Below the pieces are notes generated by a model, which saw only the letters and a list, made by a program, of their open reading frames with translations, did not search any database and had not been told where the DNA came from. Made by a program: the position numbers and the translations under genes. Source: Amyelois transitella (taxonomy: Eukaryota > Arthropoda > Insecta > Lepidoptera > Pyralidae). Taken from it: a DNA stretch of 64,000 bases. Location: assembly GCF_032362555.1 (NCBI RefSeq), contig NC_083523.1, forward strand, positions 5,307,501 to 5,371,500, given 5' to 3'. Of this stretch, positions 21,828 to 30,460 are shown in pieces. Numbering within the stretch: the first letter of the stretch is position 1; the number at the start of each line of letters is the position of its first letter.

Positions 21828-24800
21828 TCATCTGGTTTTAAGATCTTCTTTTAATTTATAATGAAGGAGTTCCATGCATACTGTAGCATCCTCTGCACTG
21901 TCATGACCTTCAACAGAATTTTGGATAATTTTCTTCAGATATTCTGATGATAAATTTCTCAAGGCTCTTTTATATGGAGGACCCATTTTATGAGGAAACA
22001 AAACACTTGTGTCGATAACAGTCTCATGCACTAGTTTAAGGGCTTTAAAGTCAGATTCTAAACTGTGTCCAATCAGGATAGTTTTACTATTAAACATGGT
22101 TAAAAGAGTAGCCTGAACTTCTAACAGTGTTGTTCTCACTTTGGCCATGTGTTCTTCAGTAATTCCAGAATATCTTGTATTGTAATCAATAATAGGGTGT
22201 AAAGGTTTTATAAGAGTTTCATAAACAACTTTGCAAGAAGAATTTATCACTGTAACTCTAGTTAAATCCAAGCCATGGGTTGTATAACACATTTCACAAT
22301 CTAAAGAATATACACCATAATCATCCCTTATAACTTCTGGTGGCAAGGTTGTTACATATCCTCTCAAGTTATCATAATCAACATATTCATATACATGAGA
22401 TGGTGCTATACAACATCCATCACTAGTTCCATCTTGACTGCAACATTGGTATCGTGCCTCTCCACGGACTCTGTATTTATTATTAGGATGATAAATACAT
22501 TCTTCTTTGAATGCAGGGAACCCTTTTTTATCTACAGTATAATCTTTCTTACACCTACAACATGTTCTAATTAACCCTTTTGGTGGTTTTTGCTTATTCT
22601 GGCTATATATTGTAGCTCTACCTTTCTCACCACTGGGATGAGGTCTAGGGAAGCCATTTTCTCTCAACTGTTCTTCTGTTAAAATCCATTTTTTAATATT
22701 ATCGTACAGTCTAGGTCCACTAAATTCTTGTGTGTCAATCAGTTTCCTATTTTTGTTTTCTATACTCCAAGACCCAGTATTATTAGATTTCCCTGATATT
22801 GTGTTTGGAAGTTTCTGTAGCGTTATACAATCAGAACCAGACTTTTTCACACCATTACATTCTTGTAGTTCTTTCCGTAATCTGCTTACAGTTAAAACAG
22901 CAGAGTTTTTGTATATTTGTACAGTAGAGCACTTTTTACTTGTAGCCAGTTCTTCATGTTGAGCTCTAGCATATGCATCTGTTGCACTAAGGTAAATTTT
23001 TAAACACTCATCAATCATCATGTTTAAGTAAGTTGATCTAATGTTTGCAGCAATTTTAGAGGCCAATGGCTCTAACACACCTGGACGGTCAATGAACTTA
23101 TCATTAGGGATATGCGCAACTCTTTGAGCTCCTTTCTTGATGGTCTGCACTATGGTACTGTTACTTGTTGAAGGTTCACTTTTAGAGGCACTAATACTTG
23201 GCTGAATAGTTTTCTTTGCATTTATCATAGTTGATGCATAAGGCACATGGGCAATGCGAATTTTAGTGGTACCACTTGAAGGAGTATTATTGGGCAGGAT
23301 TTTATTTACATCTGTTTTTGTTATAATTCTACTACTATCAGGTACCTGTGGTGGATTCTTAGAAGCATGAAATTCTCTAACTTTCTGTAGTCTTTCAGCC
23401 ATTGCTTGTGCAGCATTAACTTTGTAATCTGGTTTTATAGGTGCCCTTGGGGTAACCTTAATGTTTTTATCACCAGTTCTAGAAATTCGTTTCTTGGTGG
23501 GTATATATTCATTTTCTTGTTCATTTTCAACCTTGTTTTCTACATCTGTATTATTTTTTTCAACAGGTTCAGGAACATACTCTTCAAATATTCTTTTACA
23601 TTCCAATGCTCTACTCTCTTCATCAGAATCAGATAAGACAGACAGCTCATCTTCATTTAAATCTAAACTGGCTGACTCTTGATAATGATTATCACTATCT
23701 GATAAATCATTAACTTTATCTTTCTTTCTTTTTTTATGTTTTTCTTTAGATTCTCTAGAACTTTTGGAAGCCTTGTGATTTTTGTCTTTATGCCTCTCTT
23801 TGGATTTTGAACTACTAGAATGCCTTGAATGCTTATCTGAATCTTTTGAGAAATACTTCTTATGTTTAGATTTGTCATCTGAAATGTTTGAACTAGAATT
23901 GTGTTTTTTCTCACTACTTTTATCTTTCTTTTGTTTTGAATATTTATCATCCTTCTTTTTAACATCTTTACTTCTATCTTGATTGTGTTCTTTACTTGAG
24001 CTTTTTTGTGTTGTTTTATCAGAACTTTTGCTTCTGTGTTTACTCTTTTCTCTGTCATGTGTTGAAGACTTGTGACTCTTATCAGATCTAGATTTACTAC
24101 TTTGTGATGTCTTAGCGGATTCTTTAATTTCGTTTTGTTTTTTTCCATCTAGTTTTTTGTCTTTATTTTCAGAGCTTTCCTTATATCTGTTATTTTCTTT
24201 AGCTGTATGTGCTGTCTCTTTTTTTGTTTTATTTTTATCTAAAGTAATATCACCCTGTTTCTCTTCATCTAATATTTGATCTAGGATATCAAATTCTGGT
24301 CCTAAGTCATCTAATTCATTTAAGTCACCAGATATCTTTCTCTTTTTATTATCAGGTTCTTCTTCGTCACTCGAAAAGTATGGAACTTGGGAACGCGGGG
24401 TCGGTTGATATGTAACAGATGGTGTGGCAGCTTTAGGGTTAATCTTAACAGGTTTATATTCTAATATCTTCTTTTTACTTATACTTCTGTCTGATGGAAT
24501 GTAATTTTGTTTATTGGAAGAATGTTGTATGGTCTCTTTTGGTGTATACTCTTGCACTTCTACTGACTGAGTACCTGGCAAGTATTTATCTTTGGACTCA
24601 ATTGTACCTTTTGGTGTATATGGATCAATTTGCACCAATTCAGCACTACCTGGTGAGTATTTGAGTGGTGGTGGATTATAAATAAAAGGTTTTGATGAAC
24701 CATTAGTGTCTGGAGGTCTTTTGATAGGCACACTAGCAGGCTTTCTAGGGGTGTATGGTACTGGTATATGCCGTTTTCTTAATTCATTGTCTTCATTATT

Positions 24801-25142
24801 ATCAGTATCGGTACAGGATATTTTATTGAGCTCCGAAATGGGTGTGGGGTTGTAGGTAATTTTACTTGCAGCCTGCACACAACTTACTATACTCTTGTCC
24901 TCGACATTAACAGTTGCGAGTTGTGTTGTATTTACTGTAGTATTCGTGTCTGTTTGCTGGAGAACCTTCTGAACCGCTGCCGACACCAATTTTTGTAGAA
25001 TCGCTCCACTTTCAATGCCATCATTATTAACACATAATGATTCCTTCTTAACATGGCGAAAATGACAATAAGGTCTCTCGCATAACCCGCTATCATAAAA
25101 AGGACAATTAATTCCTTTGAAATACCCAGTTGATGGAAGCAT
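21828..25142 (-). CDS. REXO1: REXO1-type RNA exonuclease (DEDDh 3'-5' exonuclease)
   Basis: A single-exon frame encodes 1104 aa. The first in-frame ATG after upstream stops is at 25142 (MLPSTGYFKGINCPFYDSGL). Residues 13-30 form a CCCH zinc finger (C13, C21, C26, H30), as in vertebrate REXO1. Residues 290-560 are a Lys/Ser/Asp-rich disordered tract. A central region about 560-860 has the elongin-A-binding-like layout. The exonuclease domain covers about 940-1095 with a complete DEDDh set: D948 and E950 in YSLDCEM, D1031 in LESDFKAL, H1080 and D1085 in HDSAEDATV. The family trims 3' ends of structured RNAs in the nucleus. The lack of introns in a 3.3-kb frame is notable but the gene looks intact. 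It is divergent from Blos4, whose ATG is 925 bp away. Confidence 0.93.
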   Translation of the reverse strand: MLPSTGYFKGINCPFYDSGLCERPYCHFRHVKKESLCVNNDGIESGAILQKLVSAAVQKVLQQTDTNTTVNTTQLATVNVEDKSIVSCVQAASKITYNPTPISELNKISCTDTDNNEDNELRKRHIPVPYTPRKPASVPIKRPPDTNGSSKPFIYNPPPLKYSPGSAELVQIDPYTPKGTIESKDKYLPGTQSVEVQEYTPKETIQHSSNKQNYIPSDRSISKKKILEYKPVKINPKAATPSVTYQPTPRSQVPYFSSDEEEPDNKKRKISGDLNELDDLGPEFDILDQILDEEKQGDITLDKNKTKKETAHTAKENNRYKESSENKDKKLDGKKQNEIKESAKTSQSSKSRSDKSHKSSTHDREKSKHRSKSSDKTTQKSSSKEHNQDRSKDVKKKDDKYSKQKKDKSSEKKHNSSSNISDDKSKHKKYFSKDSDKHSRHSSSSKSKERHKDKNHKASKSSRESKEKHKKRKKDKVNDLSDSDNHYQESASLDLNEDELSVLSDSDEESRALECKRIFEEYVPEPVEKNNTDVENKVENEQENEYIPTKKRISRTGDKNIKVTPRAPIKPDYKVNAAQAMAERLQKVREFHASKNPPQVPDSSRIITKTDVNKILPNNTPSSGTTKIRIAHVPYASTMINAKKTIQPSISASKSEPSTSNSTIVQTIKKGAQRVAHIPNDKFIDRPGVLEPLASKIAANIRSTYLNMMIDECLKIYLSATDAYARAQHEELATSKKCSTVQIYKNSAVLTVSRLRKELQECNGVKKSGSDCITLQKLPNTISGKSNNTGSWSIENKNRKLIDTQEFSGPRLYDNIKKWILTEEQLRENGFPRPHPSGEKGRATIYSQNKQKPPKGLIRTCCRCKKDYTVDKKGFPAFKEECIYHPNNKYRVRGEARYQCCSQDGTSDGCCIAPSHVYEYVDYDNLRGYVTTLPPEVIRDDYGVYSLDCEMCYTTHGLDLTRVTVINSSCKVVYETLIKPLHPIIDYNTRYSGITEEHMAKVRTTLLEVQATLLTMFNSKTILIGHSLESDFKALKLVHETVIDTSVLFPHKMGPPYKRALRNLSSEYLKKIIQNSVEGHDSAEDATVCMELLHYKLKEDLKTR

Positions 25143-26066
25143 TTCCTTTAAACTATTCAAATTGAATTCTTATGTTTAAACCTATCCTACACTGAAATTG
25201 AAACGCTGAATTCATTGTCCTGTCATGTTTGACCGAAGTGGACCGAAGTGTCTGCCACAGATAATAATTTAAAACTTCTAAAGAGTGTCAGCAAATGAAA
25301 TTTCTTTCAGACAAATGTGTTTAAAATTTAATACCATGGACACAAGTCCTCGATAATTTAAAGGGGTCTACTCACATCTGCGACAAGATGCAGCCTAATA
25401 ATAACCTAAATGTGTTCATCATACGGCTCTATTTTCCAGCAATAAATGTATGTATGTATATATAATTTTGAAACTTAACGAGAAGCCCAAGACCTATGGT
25501 CGTCGCGAGTCTTCAGACTCGTGAGTCTTAACTTTGGCCTGCTGACACGCCACCGTGACATTTCTACTGGATTATATGTCATCACAAATTTTAATTGATG
25601 GTACATACATACATAAAATCACGCCTCTTTCCCGGAGGGGTAGGCAGACTACCTCATACTAATTGATGGTAGTAGTTTAAATCCAAAAAATAATAATTAA
25701 TCTCTATGGTTGATTTCGTCACTAACTTGAAACTTCACTAAAGGGGAAAATGGTGGGAGAAGAAGCAGATTCAAATTAATGTCAGGGTTACAAGAATATG
25801 TTGCAAATTTGATTTCACAATCACCTTAGCAGACGTCGTGATGAAAGCTCCTATTATTCGCGAATTGTCCATAAAAGATTACGTTCATAATATCGGCATA
25901 TTTTGGAAGTTAATATGATAACCACGGTTCTCATAAAACTATTTCATCTCTGTCCTACTTCGATTAGAGAGTTGTCAAAACTAGTGACAGATGCAGTGGA
26001 TAAATTCGTGAGTTTTTTCGAATATTTGTATCCAGATTTCACATAAAACTTAATTATAACAACAAA
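25143..26066. promoter_or_regulatory. Divergent REXO1 / Blos4 intergenic region
   Basis: The region separates two divergently transcribed single-exon genes. It contains a perfect 10-bp tandem repeat, GACCGAAGTG twice, at 25231-25250, 89 bp upstream of the REXO1 ATG. It also holds a 56-bp LINE remnant at 25604-25659. No TATA box is asserted. Confidence 0.4.
25604..25659 (-). mobile_element. Minimal LINE insertion (3' terminus only) with target-site duplication
   Basis: The 56-bp insert matches the 3' end of the LINE at 30461 (TCACGCCTCTTTCCCGGAGG, GGTAGGCAGA) with its CATACATACATA tail. It is flanked by perfect 12-bp direct repeats, TAATTGATGGTA, at 25592-25603 and 25660-25671. Confidence 0.8.
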
Positions 26067-26537
26067 ATGTTGGAAGAAATGGTGACCGATTACGCTTCTT
26101 ACTTGAAACTAGATGTTTCTAATAATTTTCAAACAGTTCAAGATGTTATTGACAATATGCTTACTAGACTTGAAGAATTGACGAGCGTATTACAAATTGT
26201 AAAATCTAAAAACAATGACTGTAATTCAGCAGTTACCGACGACATAAGAAAGTACCGTAACGAAATAACTTTACTTTCGAAGAAAATAGCCACACTAAAT
26301 TCAGTCATTGTGACCTTGCAAAGCAATGTTGATGCGATTGAAAAACAGGTTGAAAAGGCAGAGATTGATTTTGGTGTTACAAATGACAACAAAATAAAGA
26401 ATCTATTAAAACCATTTTTGAAGAGAAATGCTGTCACTCATACTTTTAATTCATCAATCACTATGCCTGAACAAGTCCAGTTTCACAGTGCTTTGGATAA
26501 CTTTGAAAATGATCCATCATCAACAATAATTAAATAA
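26067..26537 (+). CDS. Blos4: BLOC-1 subunit 4 (Blos4, cappuccino orthologue)
   Basis: A single-exon frame encodes 156 aa from the first ATG. The sequence follows human BLOC1S4 through its core: YASYLKL, DNMLTRLEELTSVLQIVK (human DLLTRVDEFVGMLDML), a heptad-rich coiled coil about residues 60-115, and VDAIEKQVEKAEIDFG (human VARMEEQVTKAEAELG), then IKNLLKPFLKR. The human protein has an extra disordered N-terminus that is absent here. BLOC-1 is a cytosolic coiled-coil complex that helps sort cargo into lysosome-related organelles such as pigment granules. AATAAA follows at 26610. Identification is by recalled alignment and is strong in the coiled-coil core. Confidence 0.85.
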   Translation: MLEEMVTDYASYLKLDVSNNFQTVQDVIDNMLTRLEELTSVLQIVKSKNNDCNSAVTDDIRKYRNEITLLSKKIATLNSVIVTLQSNVDAIEKQVEKAEIDFGVTNDNKIKNLLKPFLKRNAVTHTFNSSITMPEQVQFHSALDNFENDPSSTIIK

Positions 26538-26609
26538 CAAAATACAGAAGTCCTTCCAAAGTCACCTATTTTTAAGCTACTTACTAACATAAGTTTAAAG
26601 TGTTACAAT

Positions 26610-26615
26610 AATAAA
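26610..26615 (+). terminator. Poly(A) signal of Blos4
   Basis: AATAAA begins 73 bp after the stop codon at 26535-26537. Further weak candidates lie downstream. Confidence 0.5.
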
Positions 26616-26619
26616 ACAA

Positions 26620-27150
26620 AATAATGTTACAGAAACTGTTTTATTTAGGTAGGAACTGGTGCCACAAACTTAAGATTCTTAAATGGAGATTTACATCTCT
26701 AATTTAACCTAATAAACTTATTTAGCTTTATAAGCAGAAATAAGTAGATATAATCACAACAATTTCAAACATAACAATATTTTAACATTAATATTCACTT
26801 GGTGATCAGTTGATTTTTTTTGTAAGTGTCTGTACTTGAAAGATATTTGCAGAAAAACGATATGGGGAACAAATTGGAGTCAAAATTGTGTCTAAATACA
26901 ATAGGTAGTTGTATGTATTTAGATATACCTCCAAAACTGGTATGTATACAAAAATTTTCATCTCTGGGAGGTAAACACAGTTCATCTTGTTTTTGGAGAT
27001 TGTCAGTGAACTATATATTAGTATAAATTTTTTTTTAATTAAACTTCCAGCTGGGATATTTATACATAAATCAGAAAAAGAGTAGAAATTAATCAATATT
27101 CATTATGTTCCTTTTGCAAAAATATGTTTGGGTGTACCATTATGGTTAGT
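26620..27150. other. Intergenic space between convergent Blos4 and dUTPase
   Basis: AT-rich, with no recognisable gene or repeat. Short frames on both strands are chance openings. Confidence 0.4.
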
Positions 27151-27153
27151 TGT

Positions 27154-27159
27154 TTTATT
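27154..27159 (-). terminator. Poly(A) signal of dUTPase
   Basis: TTTATT on the plus strand reads AATAAA on the minus strand, about 120 bp past the dUTPase stop codon. Confidence 0.45.
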
Positions 27160-27279
27160 TGAATTTGTGTTCTGTCCTGACCTTATTTTGTTCTCATTTC
27201 GGACAAAATTCTTAATACTAAAAAATTATTATGTTTATTGTATTGTTAAAGGGTGGGCAAAATCAACCTACATTATACA

Positions 27280-28870
27280 CTATTGTGTACCTGTAGATCC
27301 AAATCCACTTTCTCCTCTCTTAGTTTCATTTAAGTTTTTCACTTCCTCTACTTCAGGATAATAAATCCGTTCACAAATCAGCTGTGCTATGCGGTCTCCT
27401 TTCTTCACTTGGAAGTCTTCATCAGAATGGTTGAACAGCACAATACCAATGTTGCCGCGATAATCCTCATCAATAACACCAGCTAAAATATAGTCTTAAT
27501 TGTAAAACAAAATATTAAGTAAATAAACCTCAACTTCAAATAAATTTAATTAGAGAAATGTAATAAAAAAGCCCTAATGAATTGATTAAGTGTAAATGTT
27601 TTAATTAACTGCCTTCAAAAAAAGCTGGTTCTCAATTTTACCTGTATGTATGTTTTTGTATTTTTGCATATATGTATGTACTAGAGGCCGCCCGCGACTT
27701 CATCCGCATGGAAACCCTATCAATCCCGCGGGAACTCTGGGATAAAAAGTAGCCTATGTGTTATTCTGGGTCTTCAGCTACTTACATACCAAATTTCATG
27801 GTAATCGGTTCAGTAGTTTTTGCGTGAAAGAGTAACAAACATCCATACAAACTTTCGCCTTTATAATAGTAGTAGGATGTTTGCCCTGGATGATTTTTAG
27901 GCCCTTTTCAGGAAAATGTTTGTTACGCTTAGGTTTAAGAAATATACCAACTTCAAAAAAGGAGGTATCTATAAGAGGTGGGTCTCTCTTTACAAGAGTA
28001 CCTATATTTTATTAATCTATTTATATTTTGGTTATGCAATTGAACCCTATCTACAAAATGGAAAACAGAGGTCATACAAGTTGACAAACATGGTACTTTG
28101 TTATATATATTGGTAAATAATGAAACAGACAAGAGCACATCTAGTGTAGGCTTCCATGCTGGTCTGGTAGCAAAGAAAATACATGGTGTCTACCAGCCAC
28201 TTCTCTTCATATGCACGTGTTAAAGTCAATCAATCAACTTAGGGTTTTTATGTAGGCAATGAGTTAGCAACCTATTTAAAGTTGCCATTGAGTCTATTTA
28301 AGACTTTGCTCTGCATAAGGGATAAAGTTGTGATTCAAAGTATGTATTAGATAAAAAATACATACCTCCTACATCAATACTGTTTTTCAATGCTAGACCT
28401 GAACGAGGAGCCACTCTCCCATAGCAACCCGGTGGCAGTTCAACTTGCAAGTCAGTTTTGATAAGTGCTTTCCCACGAGCTGGAACTACAGCATCATAAG
28501 CACTATAACATAGACAATACAAGAGAAATTACACAAGTGTCCTTGTGTCCATCCAATTTTGAAACAAGGTCATGTCAAGGTTTTCAAATTAGCCGAAAAG
28601 CGCCGGTGGCTTGGCTTGGCACATACAATCTTAACAGGATAAAATGACCACGATGTTGACGAGTAATATTCTAACCTAACTTCAACTACCTTAGCCAATT
28701 TCATTCAAACACAGTTCGGCTATGAAGGAAGCCGTACAAGATAGCTTACCATAAAAATCTTACCTTTTCATGTCTAAACCAGCTGCTTTTTCAGACCCCT
28801 TTCGTGGAGTAAAAGCATTTTCAGTAATGCGTGCGAATTTTAAGGTTGGTCGACTTTCGAAAAGAGTCAT
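27280..28870 (-). CDS. dUTPase: dUTP diphosphatase (trimeric dUTPase)
   Basis: The three-exon model on the minus strand is 28870-28764, 28502-28366 and 27482-27280, 148 aa, matching phases (2 and 1). All five trimeric-dUTPase motifs are present in order: motif 1 [12 protein letters not shown], motif 2 [12 protein letters not shown], motif 3 [14 protein letters not shown] with the catalytic Asp and the uracil-recognition hairpin, motif 4 [10 protein letters not shown], and motif 5 [11 protein letters not shown]. The enzyme hydrolyses dUTP to dUMP and pyrophosphate. This keeps uracil out of DNA and supplies dUMP for thymidylate. The protein starts [20 protein letters not shown]. No organelle-targeting extension is visible, so a nuclear or cytosolic form is likely. 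The first long intron hosts a Helitron-like element. E2F-like sites lie upstream at 29121-29163. Confidence 0.96.
27681..27877 (-). mobile_element. Non-autonomous Helitron-like element, copy 2
   Basis: It has the same ends as the element at 13415-13619: TCCTACTACTATTATAAAGG at the 5' end and GGCGGCCTCTAG at the 3' end on the minus strand, between A (27680) and T (27878). It is 197 bp and lies within the dUTPase intron 27483-28365. High identity to copy 1 suggests both inserted recently. Confidence 0.75.
28262..28335 (+). repeat. Short GGCACC-head SINE tail relic
   Basis: It contains the order AGTCT, TTAAGACTTTG, CTCTGCATAAGGGATAAAG and TTGTGATT, a diverged SINE 3' end. It ends 30 bp from the dUTPase exon 2 donor. 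Confidence 0.4.
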
Positions 28871-29117
28871 TCCGGAAAGATTACAAAAACACTTTATAAA
28901 CCGTGAAACCAGGTTTGCAGCTCTCCTTGAACAGTTGGCCTGTGGTGTCGAGTCGGTCTAGCTCTGGATACCTTAGTAACGCAACGCAACCTAGCTATAC
29001 TCAAACACGCACAAGTGAAATGAGAGAAATTGAAGCGGATGAGATGAGAACTGCGTGCTGCGTGCGATAGTTAAAGAATTTTATTGAAATTGACTTTAAT
29101 CGGACGGAATTATATTT

Positions 29118-29163
29118 GCGTTGGCGCAATTTTCTAGATGAAATGTCAAAAATTGGCGCCAAA
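29118..29163. promoter_or_regulatory. Paired E2F-like sites upstream of dUTPase
   Basis: TTGGCGCCAAA at 29153-29163 contains the self-complementary core TTGGCGCCAA and, on the minus strand, TTTGGCGC fits the E2F consensus TTTSSCGC exactly. A second related site, TTGGCGCAA, lies at 29121-29129. They are 250-295 bp upstream of the dUTPase ATG. dUTPase genes are known S-phase genes regulated by E2F in animals; use of these sites is inferred. Confidence 0.55.
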
Positions 29164-29324
29164 GCCAGCCAGCACCACGCACGACATGACGTTTGATTGA
29201 CGCATGTTTGACAAACGACTGCATTTGATCAGCAGTACCTACCTAGTTTTATTATCATTGGAATTCGACTGTTTTTTGCGAACATAGAATGGACATAGTA
29301 CGTATGTACGTACGTACGTTTTGT

Positions 29325-29605
29325 TACCCACCCATCCATTAAAATCACCTAACATAATAATCTTCTCATTTGGCTTGGTAACTTTCAATACTTCTCTTCC
29401 ACTATTCCAGAACTCCTCGTTTTCGCTTTTTGCTGATGTTGTACCCCTCGAACCCACATCCCACGGTGCATAAACACCTAGAACGAAGATCCATGTGATT
29501 CCAACTTTCAGCCTAATCCATAGAAGACGAGGGCTAACACACTCATACTCATTCACACACTCAGCCATTCGTGCAGAAAGAATTAGACCGACCCCTTGAC
29601 AGCCT
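29325..29605 (-). mobile_element. LINE fragment, endonuclease domain
   Basis: The minus strand reads RGCQGVGLILSARM, RLLWIRLKVGITWIFVLGVY, APWDVGSR and KIIMLGDFNGWVGN, the C-terminal half of an APE-type LINE endonuclease with the GDFN catalytic motif. Nucleotides 29327-29456 are closely similar to 32579-32702 of the larger LINE, so both belong to one family. Confidence 0.7.
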
Positions 29606-29734
29606 CGGCTGGACAGATATTATTTAGACACAAGTAAGAAGGAGAGTATTTTTGTATTTGTCATTCAATCAAATAGCAGATTTAACCAGATAACTGTGAC
29701 GGATACTTGTGGAGTACGGAGAAGGCCATACGCT

Positions 29735-29845
29735 ATAGTGTACTCTTTAACGCGACTGAAAGTCCACGTTCAGCTGTAATGCAGCGGTATAATGATTTAA
29801 TTAGTAACTAGACAGATTGCTAGCCCATCGCCAACAAAAATAATC
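29735..29845 (-). repeat. GGCACC-head SINE, partial, diverged
   Basis: It contains AAAGTCCACGTTCAGCTGTA and GATTGCTAGCCCATCGCCAA, reverse-complement words of the SINE body. Confidence 0.5.
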
Positions 29846-29849
29846 CCAA

Positions 29850-30300
29850 TTTACAAGAAATGTTACAGATGATGAATGAAAAGAAAGACGTCAATATTCA
29901 ACAGAAAATTTTAATTTTATTATTGAACCACAATCTACGAATTAAGTTCTTTGTTCCGACTTACCGAGCTTCCTGGTCCTGTCTCCACCCACACTCACTC
30001 TCACCAACTTCAGCGACCGACGCTTCTACCGCAGCCCACGTCTGGATCTCTTCGACGGCCGCTCTTCTCTCCAGGGTTGCAGCTCTGCACGATATCTACC
30101 GGCGACAACAAGTCGACTTCGCTTTCTACTGTCTAGACTCACCGCAGACTGCGAGCAACGCAACGGCCTACTCCTGACCTCAGAAGAACAATCCTATGGA
30201 AGTGCCCTATGCATGTACTTTTCCTGCATACCTAAATAAACAAACCCGGATACAAACATGGCGGACTAGAGATGTTCATTTAGTCGATAATATTTTATCG
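29850..30300. other. Unassigned, locally GC-richer stretch
   Basis: The 29975-30180 part is much richer in G and C than its flanks. Neither strand gives a recognisable domain. On the minus strand a CTCGGTAAGT donor-like sequence ends it near 29965, so a non-coding first exon is possible but unsupported. Confidence 0.25.
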
Positions 30301-30460
30301 ATGGATGAGTGAGTTAAGATGTTTATTTCCGAATTAAATTTATTAAAAAAAATATATTTACATCGGGAATCCTTACTATCTTGGCTATAATCTAAGGTCC
30401 AACAATATTGTATCTATTACCTATGTCATTCTGATAAAGTGTTTGGAAATCAAATATAAT

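Noticed and set aside
23663-24148. 161-codon minus-strand frame inside REXO1
   Set aside because: It overlaps the REXO1 coding sequence in another frame. The Lys/Ser/Asp-rich codons of REXO1 keep this frame open by composition; there is no domain and no start context.
29295-29320. GTACGTATGTACGTAC repeat as a tandem regulatory array
   Set aside because: It is a short simple-sequence run at the edge of a LINE fragment, with nothing to suggest function.
29975-30180. GC-richer open frames as a gene exon
   Set aside because: Two plus-strand frames are open but neither shows a domain or consistent splice sites. A non-coding exon on the minus strand remains only a guess.
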